Below are positions 33,185-44,425 of a DNA stretch of 64,000 nt, piece by piece. A program made the translations under genes and the position numbers. How positions within the stretch are numbered: the first letter of the stretch is position 1; each line of letters begins with the position of its first letter. Below the pieces are notes generated by a model that worked only from the letters and a program-made list of their open reading frames with translations, was not told where the DNA came from and ran no database searches. The stretch lies in assembly GCA_035578175.1 (NCBI GenBank), contig JAQMRL010000011.1:8443501-8507500 (forward strand), given 5' to 3'. Source of the DNA: Catonia carolina (lineage: Eukaryota; Arthropoda; Insecta; Hemiptera; Achilidae).

Positions 33185-33642
33185 ATAGAATCGATTAATT
33201 CTTATCAAAATTTTTAAGAATTTTGAACATTGGGATCACCGGCTCTTCTCATAATTATTGGCTTAATGACAGTAAAATCTGCACTATAGATTGTAGCAGT
33301 ACAGCTGGAGATAATTAATATCGATATATCAAAGTTATTTATGTGACAATTTATTAGTTTAATTTCATATTTTTTATATAGAATGAATTTTTATAATTAT
33401 CTATGACAGTTAAAAAATATTTGAAGACTTTTTGTATGTTTAAATATTTCTTCCTTAATTATTAAAAATAAAATACTGGGACTTTAATTTATGAATGCTA
33501 AGCATCAACAAGAGATTAGTTTTGTTTCTTTAATATTTACGGTCTAAGGCCATATTTTTGTTAAATTATAAAAATATACTACTAACAAATATTTCGAATA
33601 TTAACGACAACTCTATTATTATATGATTAAATTTATTATTTT
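33185..33642. other. AT-rich, gene-free
   Basis: No feature recognised. Confidence 0.45.
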
Positions 33643-33830
33643 GTTGGTCTAAAGGTAAAGTTGTCGCTAAAATCAGCCGTTTAACAGCTGATTTCCGAAG
33701 ACGAAGGTAGGGTTCAAATGCTAGTAAAGGTAGTTACTTTTATACGGAGTTGAATACTAGACAGTGGTTACCGGTGTACTTTGATGGTTGGGGTTCAATT
33801 AACCATACTTTCTCAGGAATGGTCGGCCTA
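33643..33830 (+). repeat. SINE-B, 3'-incomplete copy
   Basis: 'gttggtctaaaggtaaag', the AATCAGCCGTTTAACAGCTG hairpin (one arm with a change), a B-box region, and the body to 'aggaatggtcggcct'. The 3' third of the SINE is missing. Confidence 0.85.
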
Positions 33831-34085
33831 AATATTTAAAGAAGAGATGGCATAAATATTTAATGAAGAGATGGCCAGAGTCAGATTTTTGATCGTTGAG
33901 GACCGCAACAAGCATGTTTACTTTTCCGTGGTATAAGAAGAAAGATTTTAAAGAATTCTAACTAATTACCTATTTGAGATAAGTTACGAGGGTTATCCAG
34001 AAAATAACCTCCGTTTTGAAATAAAAAGTAAACGAGTGAAGATGCAAAAACTTTATTATATACATATTAAAACTACAGTTTTTCT

Positions 34086-34382
34086 CTATTTTTCGACATA
34101 GTCGCCAAACAGATTCAAGCACTTGTCGTACCTTGGAACAGTCTTTGAAATACCCTCTGCATAAAAATCTGCCGCCTGTGAATGTAGCCAACCATTCACG
34201 GCGTTTTGAAGCTCTTCGTCATTGGCGAACCGCTGAGATGCAAGCCACCGCTTTATGTTCGGGAACAGGTGAAAGTCACTAGGAGCCAAGTCCGGGCTGT
34301 ATGGGGGATGATCGAAAACGTCCCATTTAAACTTGGCCAAAAGTTCATTTGTTCTTCGAGCTGTATGAGGGCGAGAAAACAA
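34086..34382 (-). pseudogene. mariner transposase C-terminus, left arm
   Basis: About 90 mariner codons: RPHTARRTNELLAKFKWD (start of this lies just after the second catalytic Asp), HPPYSPDLAPSDFHLFP with the third catalytic Asp (APSD), then WLASQRFANDEELQ, FYAEGISKTVPRYDKCLN and LFGDYVEK with a stop at 34086-34088. There are no frame errors. The N-terminal DNA-binding part and first two catalytic Asp residues are absent. The apparent ATG at 34382 is in sequence contributed by the other arm's junction, so this is a truncated gene and not a small protein. Confidence 0.88.
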
Positions 34383-34645
34383 ATGAACTTTTGGCCAAGT
34401 TTAAATGGAACGTTTTCGATCATCCCCCATACAGCCCGGACTTGGCTCCTAGAGACTTTCACCTGTTCCCGAACATGAAGCGGTGGCTTGCATCTCAGCG
34501 GTTCGTCAATGACGAAGAGCTTCAAAACGCCGTGAATGGTTGGCTACATTCACAGGCGGCAGATTTTTATGCAGAGGGTATTTCAAAGACTGTTCCAAGG
34601 TACGACAAGTGCTTGAATCTGTTTGGCGACTATGTCGAAAAATAG
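34376..34645 (+). pseudogene. mariner transposase C-terminus, right arm
   Basis: Mirror copy of the left arm, starting at TNELLAKFKWN and ending GDYVEK with TAG at about 34643-34645. It differs at a few residues (APRD for APSD, NMKRW for NIKRW, RFVND for RFAND). The third catalytic Asp is kept. It begins a few codons further in than the left arm, which marks the fusion point between the arms. Confidence 0.88.
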
Positions 34646-34746
34646 AGAAAAACTGTAGTTTTAATATGTATATAATAAAGTTTTTGTATCTTCACTCGTT
34701 TATTTTTTATTTCAAAACGGAGGTTATTTTCTGGATAACCCTCGTA

Positions 34747-35322
34747 CTTTATATTATTCTTACATATTTGTTTCTTTAAAGTTCAAAGCTACAACAATAT
34801 GAAAATTCAATGATAAATTGAAACTTAAAAATAAATTATCCAATAAATACAGAACTGAAATTACAGTGAATGAGAAATGTTTTTCATTGACCTCTGCATA
34901 AATTGGTTAATACTGTACACTTGTTTTTTTGCGTTATTTATACTTGAATTCGGACGACCAACATTGCTCTGTTTTCTTCAAAAACGATTTTCAGAACAGA
35001 ACTCCAACCATGCTCAATAAATCAGTCCCTTTAATTTTAAAGTAAATAATGTCCTTAAACAGCTTGTCTATGTCTCCCATCAATTTTAACTCTTTCAGTG
35101 CTGAAACAATATTTAAAAGTTTGTTGTAAAGTGCCATTTAATTTGAATAAGAGTTTACAAAAAGTGCCAGCCCTTATTTTGAAAACTTGCAGGCTTAAGC
35201 CTGCCATTACCGGCCAAAATTTTAACGTTACAGAAAATAAAATTTCCTGTTAAAAATTAATTTTTATTGTGTTTATAAAAAAATAAATCTTTTTAACACT
35301 AAAAATATTCAAAATATTTTTT
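34747..35322. other. AT-rich, gene-free
   Basis: No recognised feature. Confidence 0.45.
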
Positions 35323-35493
35323 TTTAGTTTATTTAAAGTCGCATCGATAGTTTGGTCGTTAGCAACTACTATGGGTTTTGGTACCTTAACGGTGGCTTTA
35401 ACGTGTTAAATTTTCAGATCCTAGCCGAAAATCGAACCCGGGACCTTTCGCTTTGTAGGCTAGCGCGCTAGTCACTACGCTACGGAGGCGGTT
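35323..35493 (-). repeat. tRNA-derived SINE
   Basis: On the minus strand: head 'gcctccgtagcgtagtgac' (A box), B box GGGTTCGATTTTC, a body with 'ggtaccaaaaccc', and a tail 'cgactttaaataaac' plus A-run. The head is more tRNA-like than in the other families. Flanking AAAATATT-like repeats (35307-35322 area and about 35499) may be the TSD. Confidence 0.75.
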
Positions 35494-37345
35494 TTAAAAA
35501 ATATTACTACATTAATTTTTGTTTAAAAGTTTTTTTAGAAATGTTTGGTTATTCGGACGTTGGCACTTTATGCATGACTTACAGGTATCCGGTAACCGGA
35601 TGTTATCACTACGTAAAAAATATCGACGTCCTGTTTTTCGGACGTTGGTACTGAAAGGGTTAACTACCCGGATAACGAAATTAATAAATAAATGGGGTAA
35701 TGTTTAACTTCCAGATTAATGAATTTGATAATCCTCGTATTTGTCGATGCGCAAGATATGATTATAATCCTCAAATTTACTCCTGTTGATGGTAAACTTA
35801 TCACTTTTTATTTATTAATAACTACGGTTAAAAATTTTATAAATTCATATTTTTATATTATAATTTGATCAGTAACATTTATAATTAATGGATGATAATG
35901 TTTTATTTTGTATTTTTCGCGTTAACTGTATTACTTACTGCTCTTGTTTTGAATGTAAGAACAGATTGTAATTTTGCTATATACAAAAAAAACCACTGAG
36001 TCTGTGCTTATGACCACCCGATAGAAGTGAAAACTTAGATGTAATGAAATTATTTGTGTTTATTTTTCTATACTCATAAAGTAATATTATATACAAAATA
36101 TATAATTATTATATACGTGAATTAATCATTTATATCCACACGAGCTAAAGACTACAGATGAGATCTAGCCAATAACAGCCAAGGTCGGGTGTGAGGTTGC
36201 CCCTTCACTAAGTCACACACTGTTTCACCGAACTCCAGCTGACTTTTCGTTAAGGGTACGCGGAACGAAAGAAATTGAAAATTTTCACATTTCCGGTTTT
36301 TTGCAAATTATTAAAATTCAGAGTTTCTGCATCCAACAATATAGGTATAATTTGTTGGGGGTTTTGCAGTTTTTCATTTAAATTAAAAATAAATTGAATC
36401 CTTACGTTATTTTTTTAACGTTACCCATTTGTATAACATCTCTGTTTTTTAATGACTACAGAGATAATTTCATAATTTCTTTATTTTGTGCGATATTTTT
36501 TATTTTAAAACTTTAAGTTAGCACCAGACCACCTGTGAATGTAATAATATTACATTCACATTATATAAAATTAGTAAAAATTAATTAATTAATTAATTAA
36601 TAATTATTAACCTTTACGAATATTAACATATTGAATTATTTAACGTTTAAAAATGCATTCTCTTTTAGATTTCTTGTTTTCCGTAAATAGCAATTTTTGA
36701 CGCATAAGGAACATTTTCTTAGCCAGCTGTGATTAGATTTTAATGAAATTTTTACATAGTCTTTCATACCATAATTTCAATGTACTGAGTTAATATTACA
36801 GTAAAATAATGTGTTTAAATATTTATTTTCCACTTCAATAGACAAAACGTTGTAATTTTCAAAAGCGGTAATTTAAAAAAAAATTTCTTATATTCCTAAA
36901 AATATATCGAAATTCTACTATTTCAGTGGGTGTAGAATAGCCTGAAAAGTAACTTTAAGAAAATTGGACGGGATAACTCTACGAATATATGTTTGAACTT
37001 GTCAAGTTTTTCATTTTCATGCATAATAACGGAAATATTACCAATTAAAAAAACATAAACCAGTATTTTTAGAGGGATACTATACAAAATAAATAGAACA
37101 ATAAACACAGGCCTACGCGCCGGTAAAACCCGTATTCACTCAGTCAGTTACCTACCTACCTATTCCCCTAGAGTACCCTATACACCTTTTCTCGGTCTCG
37201 TCAAAAATGAAACAGTCGTCTTAATAGTGGTCACCATCGCAGTGTTCCTATTGTGATTTACCTTTCATCTATTATGAAAATAATAAAACCCTGCATATTT
37301 TAATTTAAAAACACCAAGATCTCGCTTTTATTTTACGTTCAACTA
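35494..37345. other. Gene-free, AT-rich
   Basis: No gene recognised. A GC-richer patch at 36160-36270 and one at 37105-37250 are unexplained. Near 35545-35650 the motif 'ttcggacgttgg' occurs twice. A TTAA-rich simple run lies at about 36580-36605. Confidence 0.45.
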
Positions 37346-37495
37346 TTTTTTTTTCATAAATAATAATGCTGACGTTGAAAGGAGGTAGATAACAATGAAT
37401 AGTTAAAGAATATCAGACCTGACAGGAATCGAACAGGGTACCCAAACCGACCGTCCACAGCACCAAGGAAACCGTTCAAAGAACGGGCACTTTAG
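37346..37495 (-). repeat. Probable SINE-A relative
   Basis: Minus strand: a B-box-like TGTTCGATTCCTGTCAGG followed by 'tctgatattctttaac' and ending in poly(A) (poly(T) at 37346-37353). The wording after the B box ('gtcaggtctg') matches the SINE at 23592-23716. The head is diverged. Confidence 0.5.
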
Positions 37496-38171
37496 CTAGT
37501 ATATTCATTATAGGAAGAGAAAATAATAAATAACTAAATTTGAAAGCTTATAATAAATATTGAAAATGAAACACCTTTAAAAATTATTAATTTTATTTTG
37601 GCATTTTAAATCAATTTAGGGAATGAGTTGTTTATTTTAATATGATCTGTAACAAAATTCTGCTTTATTATACAACGATTTAATTACGAGTATTATAATA
37701 TGATACACCTTTGTTCTAATTACCTTGCAACTGTAATTTTCATAAAATATATTTGAATTTGAAACGCCCGATATCTACACAAATGGAGTAATCTTCTACC
37801 GTTATTCAGATGATGAACCGTTTCTATCAACATAGATTAATATCTATGATAGTAAATACTTTATTATATATTAGTAAAGTGAAGCGAAAATTAGGGTTAT
37901 AATCATTCTATATATTTTGAAAGGAAAATTAGACACTGTTACAGTGTAAGCTCTTGCGATTAATCTCATCTCGTCTATTCTCTAATACCATCGAACACAG
38001 CGTTGCTTATAGAATTAATTAGTATGTACTTAGGAGTTGGAATTGTTTACTTATCTTTCAGTAATACTATAAATTTTGCTGCATTTAATAAACCGATTGG
38101 ATAAATAGTAGACTATAAATATATTCACGCGAGAATATGAAAAATGTTTTAAAGATTTTTTTAATCTGTAA
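37496..38171. other. AT-rich, gene-free
   Basis: No recognised feature. Confidence 0.45.
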
Positions 38172-38396
38172 TGTGTGTACGTTGCAATCTTTTCAATTAA
38201 GAACAATTAGCAACCCCATGACCCAATGAGATGAGGATGATCTGTATGACGTGTAAATGAGGCGTAATCTTGTACAGACATAGGCCGATCATTCCTGAGA
38301 AAGTATGATTAATTGAACCCTAACAATCAGAGTACAGCGGTAACCACTGTCTAGTATTCAGGTCCGTAAAAAAGTGACTACTTTTAATAGGGTTTG
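38172..38396 (-). repeat. SINE-B, reverse, 5'-truncated
   Basis: Reverse complement of the SINE-B body: 'gtgtacgttgcaatc', 'tgtacagacataggccg', 'taattgaaccctaac', 'aaccactgtctagta'. The tRNA-like head beyond the B-box region is missing. Confidence 0.85.
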
Positions 38397-38421
38397 AAAG
38401 ACATATAAACAGCAATTTTAT

Positions 38422-38922
38422 TGTTATGTGTACGCCCTATTTATTTTGTCGCCGACTGCCCCACTAAAATATCGTCGCCTACAGACGGTCACGGAGCCTG
38501 CCACGGAGAGCGCTTCAAACGCGCAGCAAGAAGTGCCCCCCTTCAACATAAAGTGGACTCGCCGGCGGGGTATAAAAAGAGCTGCAGTGAAAAGAGCCAC
38601 TCACTCGCCAGCACCCGACCAGGAAACAACACCAGAAGAAGAAGAAGAACAGCCCAGCCGAGACGAGACCGGACGCAGCTATCCCTGGTCGACGCTACCG
38701 GTGGCGGACGTCACATTCCCGCACCGGTCAGCCGAAGAAAGCCCGTGCGTGCCGGCAGGCACCACGGTGTAGAGTGAGTCCGGCGAAGGCCCGGAGGGAA
38801 CCTCCTCGGCCGCTCTATCGGCCGACGGCCTACGCCGACCCGACACTGCGGGGCTTTGGGGGCCTTCATTGCCACGCTGCAGTGGGGACCCATCTGCCGC
38901 TGAGAAAAGACTAGGCCTGAAC
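38422..38922 (+). promoter_or_regulatory. GC-rich island with TATA box, initiator and splice donor
   Basis: A sharp GC-rich block in AT-rich surroundings. It has a strong TATA box (GGTATAAAAAGAG, 38571-38583 core), an initiator-like TCACTC with its A at 38603 (32 nt after the TATA start), and a canonical splice donor GTGAGT at 38774. This is the arrangement of a promoter with a first non-coding exon, either of a host gene or of an LTR element. Overlapping open frames in all phases (e.g. 38421-38777) reflect composition and do not show a known protein. It ends at the fold-back element starting 38923. Confidence 0.4.
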
Positions 38923-39509
38923 CAGCGTGTACAAAATTTCAAATTTGTACGTTATTAAAATTTTTATTTATTAAGAATATTCTGAACCCTTGCTATCTCG
39001 GTAACCGCTTGATCTTTAGGCGCGAGCAAACTATCGTTTTATTCAGCGTAAAAAAAACTTAGTACAAATTATGTTAATAACATGAAATATTGATTGGCCA
39101 ATGTTGTGTTAGAATTTTTAAAATTTTGAAAAATAAACTGGGTAATGCGGGAGGTGGGCGCTACTATCCATGTTGCGAGGTTGTGTACGTGACATCCTGT
39201 CGGACTGTATACCTGAATTGACAGACTGCTTTGTCAATTCAGGTACACAGTCATATTCAGGCAACATGAGTAGTAGCACCCAACTCCCGCATTACCCAAT
39301 CTATTTTTCAAAATTTTAAAAATTCTACCACAACATTGACCAATCAATATTTCATGTTATCAACATATTTGTTCTAAGTTTTTACGCTGAATAAAACGAT
39401 AGTTTGCCCGCGCCGAACGATCAAGCGGTTACCGAGATAGCAGGGTTCAGAATAATGTTAATAAATAAAAATTTAAATAACGTGCGAATTTAAAATTTCG
39501 TACACGCTG
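38923..39509. repeat. Large fold-back element
   Basis: Arms of about 290 bp: CAGCGTGTACAAAATTTC at the left pairs with GAAATTTCGTACACGCTG-type sequence at the right, and inner arms pair at CCTGAATTGACA (39212-39223) and TGTCAATTCAGG (39232-39243), leaving an 8-nt loop. Arms match with scattered mismatches and indels. No ORF. Typical of fold-back or MITE-like elements; no TSD could be read. Confidence 0.88.
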
Positions 39510-40127
39510 TAAGAATATAATTACCTATGTTGTGTTAAAATTTCAAACTTTTCGGTCAAATAATTATTAAGTTATACGCATCTAAACGCATGAAATTTGT
39601 TGCAGTAGCAAAAAAATCGGATCTTTATGTCTTCCAACCTCGATAAGGCAATTTTTCAATAACATTGAAAATATAGAACTATTATAGGTGAACGAAGAAT
39701 AAAATGAGCTAAATTTTGATGTAAAGTATGTTGGAATCCGGCTCATAGTTTTGGAGATGCAAGGGTTCAAACTCGGGTGCCCATGATTATGAAACCGATA
39801 GTACTTGGTAAGTATCGATAAAACTGAATATTTATTAATTGAAATGTTTAAGCTATATTTGTAATAATGTAGGCCTAATGTAACTGTAGAAAATGCCAAT
39901 AAACAGGTACGCGTGGGGGCATCAATACTGCCATTATGAATGGATTATAAAGGTCATTTTGATTGACAGTTAGGTTATTGTTCTCACACGAAAAGGGATG
40001 GAATGGTTTTGCCCCCATAAATATCGTGTTTACCCTTCCTTTTTTCTTGTTTACACTTTCACTTCCACTCTTTTCCACAATGACAATCTGTAGTTCACTA
40101 GACATACTGAAGTAGGCCTACACAATT
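39510..40127. other. Gene-free
   Basis: No recognised feature in about 600 bp. Confidence 0.45.
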
Positions 40128-40395
40128 GGTGTAAATAAAGAGTGCGCAGAACAGAGTGCGAGGAAAACGGAAAATTCACTGCTCGTTTGGCGCGAACTAC
40201 CAAACTACCCTTTTTTTATGGGAGGCGGCAAGAAAAACTCATAGTTGCGAGTGATTCACTAATTCCCCCATTATGAGGGAGTGAAAATGAGTTTTTCTCA
40301 CCGCCTTGGATGAAAAAAAGGGTAGTTCGGTAGTTCTCCCAGCCGAGCAGTCTGTTTTCTGTTTTCCTCGCACTCTTTTATTTACCGAACTACCC
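40128..40395. repeat. Fold-back element with R1-terminus-like core
   Basis: Left-arm landmarks 'taaataaagagtgcg', 'gcgaggaaaacgg', 'gaactaccaaactaccc' are mirrored on the right as 'gggtagttcggtagttc', 'ctgttttcctcgcactc', 'ttttatttac'. The centre carries AAGAAAAACTCAT / ATGAGTTTTTCT and 'gagggagtgaaaatgag', shared with 9234-9275 and, in reverse, with the R1-like 3' end at 3570-3620. Confidence 0.8.
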
Positions 40396-40616
40396 TAGAA
40401 TCGAACGAGTGATTGACTGCATTTCTGGTTGCCCTGCACGTGTCACAATTGAGTCACCAGTAGAGCAGCTGGTTGCGCTGCCTGGAAGCCTAGTCTAATA
40501 GGGACCTAAGACTTACATCTAAACTGTAGACTTTTTTAGTATCAATAAAGCAAAATTACAATCTGTTCTTACATTCAAGAACAAGAACAATACGTAATAC
40601 AGGGTCTGAGGTATTT

Positions 40617-40806
40617 TTACTTTCTCTTGGCTATATGAATAAATAGGAAGGAAAATATTGTTTCATGTCGATTTTTTGAAATCGAGGTTTCACCGGATAT
40701 ACACGTTTTAAGACCCCCTGAACCCAAAAAAACATGTTTTTAGCAATTTGTGTATGTGTGTTGTGTGAACAGAATATCTCAAGAGCGGAACATCTTACGA
40801 ACTTAC
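40617..40806 (+). repeat. LR970 left-end fragment
   Basis: Starts 'tttactttctcttggc' and continues 'gaaatcgaggtttcaccgga', 'cccctgaacccaaaaaaac', 'gaacagaatatctcaag' before the match stops. Compare 24883-25090. Confidence 0.85.
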
Positions 40807-40829
40807 AGTTCGAATAGTTGTTTTATATC

Positions 40830-41115
40830 CATGACATTGAAATCTGTAAATATTAACTCCGTTGAATATCTACGCGGTTTATTAGATGTCACCTTCAAAA
40901 TACTTCTTTGTGTTCTTATCAGTGGTTCCATATAGCAATGAGCAGCTTAACCCCAACCCACTATACCATAAGCTAAAAGTGCTACTTTTAGTGTTCCAAT
41001 ATTAAGAGTACTGGTCTTAATTTCTTGAAAATATAAATAGCTCGTCGTCTAAGCTTCTTGCATAAGATGTTAATATGCTCATCCCAACGAAGCATGGATC
41101 GATTACGATTCCCAA
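40830..41115 (-). pseudogene. Non-LTR RT thumb-region relic
   Basis: Minus strand: MLRWDEHINILCKKLRRRAI, YIFKKLRP, then (frame shifted) ALLAYGIVGWG. 'LxWdeHIxxLcxKLxraIyxLrkLR' followed by 'SYGIxGWG' is the RT thumb of CR1/Jockey-type LINEs, from a family distinct from the full-length element here. Stops and a frameshift are present. Confidence 0.65.
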
Positions 41116-41414
41116 GTATTTTATCTACGGCTTTAGAATACAAGGCAAACATTACTTGTATGTAGTACAGCAAAGATCCAAAAATGGTGTGCACTGGTAA
41201 AAAGTCAAAGTTATTTCATAATATGTAATTCAAAATGCCAGTGAAATCATGGTATAGTATTCCATACCATTGGTCTCAACCAAAGCACCATAATTTTTCT
41301 CATCAGGACTCAAACAGGTCAATGCATCTGGTATAGTATACTAAACCATAGTTCTCAAAGCCAGGCACTATAAAAAAACTATAAAAAGCACTATAAAAAG
41401 CTGCTGGGTCCCAA

Positions 41415-41815
41415 TCAGTGCAAGTACATGGTTGTTGTTTAGGTCACCAGCCAAAAAGCTGGTTTGAACTTGTAGAGGTTTTACTAAGTAAAACAAGGAG
41501 TGAGGTGGTTTACCATGGAAAAGTGTGCTTATCAGCATGTTGGGCTCTCTGAAAAACACATATTTTCCACTCTGCAAATGACACCTTCACTACATTCACC
41601 ACAGGGTCTGGCTGCATTACGAAATTCATTACTTTCAGAGGAAATAACTCTGATTAGTGTCTTTTACACCTCTGCCTCTTCTGTTCTTAAATGATTCAGT
41701 CATTTAATTGGCTGACCATGTGGTAAGAAACAGAACCATTTATTTTAGCCCTGCAAGAAACAGATTGAGTGTAAATAATTTCACACTCCACCTATCTGTT
41801 ATGGCCCAATTTACA
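41415..41815 (-). repeat. Repeat C, copy 3 (reverse)
   Basis: 'ttgtttaggtcaccagcc', 'ctggtttgaacttgtag', 'tactaagtaaaac', 'cattcaccacagggtctgg', 'aattggctgaccatgtgg' and 'tatctgttatggcc' define the family in the same order as 31105-31525. Confidence 0.78.
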
Positions 41816-42966
41816 GTGTAGTATACCGTAAGGTCTCAATACTATAATTTAAGATTATAATACTGTAATTTACTTACATGTTTTTAATAACGGCAAAGAA
41901 GAAGAACTACCAATTAGACCGAATAAGCATTTCATTTTGTGTATGCATGTAGTGTTTTTCGTGAAACGTGAGTTTTCCATAAAGTCTTTTATCAAGAACC
42001 ATTCCCAAATATCTGTATCAGACTGCAGGAAAAAATAAAAAATAAAAATAATTAAAACTGACTATAATAAAACTCATATTTTATTTTTATGTAAAAGGTA
42101 TTAACAGTAAGTAAATCCTGTGATGGTTTTTTAAAAAGAACACAACTTATCTTTCGTTTTTATTTAGTTTGCTTCATCTTATCATTTTAACAACTCTTAC
42201 CTTGTCCCTAGAGGTTTTACCAGGTTTAAGTCTTTTTAATAGAAGTTTATAGTGCATGCGCGTGGGTTTTTATTTTTTACAGAACAGTACTTTAAATCAT
42301 CACTTTATATGTCATCTACCGGTTTATTCCTTAACATTATCATTATAAATTTTAATTAACTATATATGAAGTATTATTTATCTAATATCTTTCTTATAAT
42401 GTAGAATTGGAAGACACTAATATCGGTTTATACTTTTAATTTATTTTCAATTAAACATTTTTGCTGCAGTTACTGGTACAATTAGAAAAAAAATCGTCGT
42501 TCTAATAGTGACTCACGTGTCTGCTAACTGGATTAGCGTAAATAATTTAATATCCTCTGTATCTACCTATTAAACGTAAATATGTAGTTATAGCTTTCAT
42601 TTTATACGTCGTAGGAACGTCTCCTCTCTAATAAAACCTTTTGGTAAAGAGCATAGCTCAGAGTGTGCTTCAGCGCAACAATTGAGACCTGCTTCATAAA
42701 ATCTTTTATCCATCCTCCAAATTATTACTTCTTTTTAATTTTTTATCAGTAATCAATCTTATAATTAATTTCTACATAATTCTACATAAATACATTGTTT
42801 CTTTTTGGTAATTTTTAGCCAGGATGTTTAAAATCATCTAAATTCGTTAACTTTAAGTCTATGGTTGTTAACGTAGCTTAAAAGGAAGATACAAATTTGA
42901 CAAACAAAATAATTTTAAAATAAATCTTCCACAAAATGCCCTTAAATTACATGTAAAATTATTATT

Positions 42967-42997
<31 letters not shown>

Positions 42998-43425
42998 AAA
43001 ATAATAATAATAGTAATAATAATATCATTAATTATTATTTATTACTAGTAAAAAGTATTTTCTAAAAAAGATCAATTGGATGAAATCAACGTAATTTCAA
43101 ATTTCTTCGCTGTTGTCTTATAAATTAACGGCCAAAATATTTGGATGTTGTTCAAGTCTTGACTTGAATTTTTTTTAAGTATCTTGAGATTTATTTCTTA
43201 CCTGTTGGTGCGTTTAGGTCCCGAGGAAGAATGCTGTTTTTTAAGTACCAGTGAAAGTTATTGGTGATGCGTAAATTTTTTTGAATTAAACCGTTATACG
43301 AGTATAATAAAGCCTACTGATGTTGGACATTGCCATTGTACATGATTGCTTAATTGTGTTCGTCCAGATCGGTTTTAGGACGGTGCTGTTAAGTAAGACG
43401 AGCTGCAGACTGCAGCTTTGCAAAA
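41816..43425. other. AT-rich, gene-free; AAT microsatellite
   Basis: An (AAT)n tract lies at about 42961-43031. No gene or element recognised. Confidence 0.5.
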
Positions 43426-43535
43426 ATGCAGAAATGAAATTCTTAAGGTCTGCCAAGAACTGCACGAGATTAGAACGAATCAGAAATGAAGATATACGGC
43501 AAAAATTCGGACTTTTTTTGACTCAACGACAAAAT
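43426..43535 (+). pseudogene. LINE RT C-terminal fragment
   Basis: AEMKFLRSAKNCTRLERIRN then EDIRQKFGL. 'EMrFLRxxxGcTRlDrIRNEdIRxeL' is a widespread LINE RT C-terminal motif in insects, also present on the minus strand at 48546-48640. The preceding codons in the same frame do not match, so the fragment is about 35 codons. Confidence 0.65.
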
Positions 43536-44285
43536 GAAATTGTATCGTGCCCAATGGGTTGATCATTTAAGGGGAGACTGTACTTTGTATCCCGCCAATG
43601 TTAAATTTGGTATTTTTAGGTACATTTTTCATAGGATTGGTAAAAAATACGGAAACGAAACTTTACACATTATAGGTGTCGGGTTTCTTCTCGAGCTACA
43701 GACATTTTTCAATTTAATCTTTAACCATCTTTAACCATTTTTTTTTTAAATTACGAATAAGATAAAATTTTTACAAATTGTTTTCCACGTGTTTAGCGTA
43801 TTACTAATTTTTGAAGCACCTGAGGAAGTCATAAAAATTTCGGTATATGTGGCTATTCAAGATAATTAACTGGTAAAAATTTCAGCCTGGTAGGTTTATT
43901 GGTTTCTGAAAAAAATGTATCTAGTGTTAAAAATCTAAATTTACGGGAAAATGCAAGAAACAAGAAGGCACAAATCAAAAAACAAATTGTACAAAAACAA
44001 GTATATTTCCCATCAACAGTTGTTTAGAAAGCTGAACCAACAGCTGAGAATACAAAAAACAGTGATGCAAATATTTCAAAAACTAAAATTCTCTTTGCAC
44101 TAAAACGAGCAGTTGATAAAAATATTCGTTCGTGGGAACATGATAATTTTTCTGTGTAAACACGATTAAAACTTAATTTTTTCATAAAAAATTATTTTTT
44201 GACGTAATTTAATGTTTTTTCTGGCAGATCTAGGCCTAAACGATTGAAACACATAAAAACCAAAAATCGAAATTTTGAGTTAAAA
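43536..44285. other. Unassigned sequence between two LINE fragments
   Basis: No feature recognised. Its position between two pieces of the same RT C-terminus (normally ~70 codons apart) suggests it is an insertion, but no ends were seen. Confidence 0.35.
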
Positions 44286-44425
44286 CCATCGTGCCATCTC
44301 CCGTTAAATATAATGCGGGAAAGGCGCTTGCCTAGTGTAGCTAGAAGATACAAAGTGGGAAGTAAAGATATTGGCAGGCCGAAGAAAAGATGGGTGACGG
44401 AACGGGTAGAAATGCCTAATCCATG
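44286..44425 (+). pseudogene. LINE RT extreme C-terminal fragment
   Basis: RRLPSVARRYKVGSKDIGRP then KKRWVTERVEMPNP and a stop. 'GRPkKRWxxxxxxxxxnP' is the usual end of the RT family whose upstream motif is at 43426-43535. Confidence 0.55.

Larger units (their letters stand above)
33985..34746. mobile_element. Palindromic (snap-back) mariner element
   Basis: The sequence is a near-perfect inverted repeat with centre at 34365/34366. Each arm (about 369 bp: 33985-34353 and 34378-34746) is the 3' end of a mariner element: TIR TACGAGGGTTATCCAG, 3' UTR and the C-terminal transposase codons. The spacer is 24 bp. TA flanks each end (33985-33986, 34745-34746), so the palindrome inserted or was mobilised as a unit, or one element was duplicated in place. 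Arms differ by only a handful of substitutions. Confidence 0.93.

Noticed and set aside
38421..38942. Several overlapping open frames on both strands
   Set aside because: Stop codons are rare in GC-rich sequence; no frame shows a recognisable protein and none is favoured over the others.
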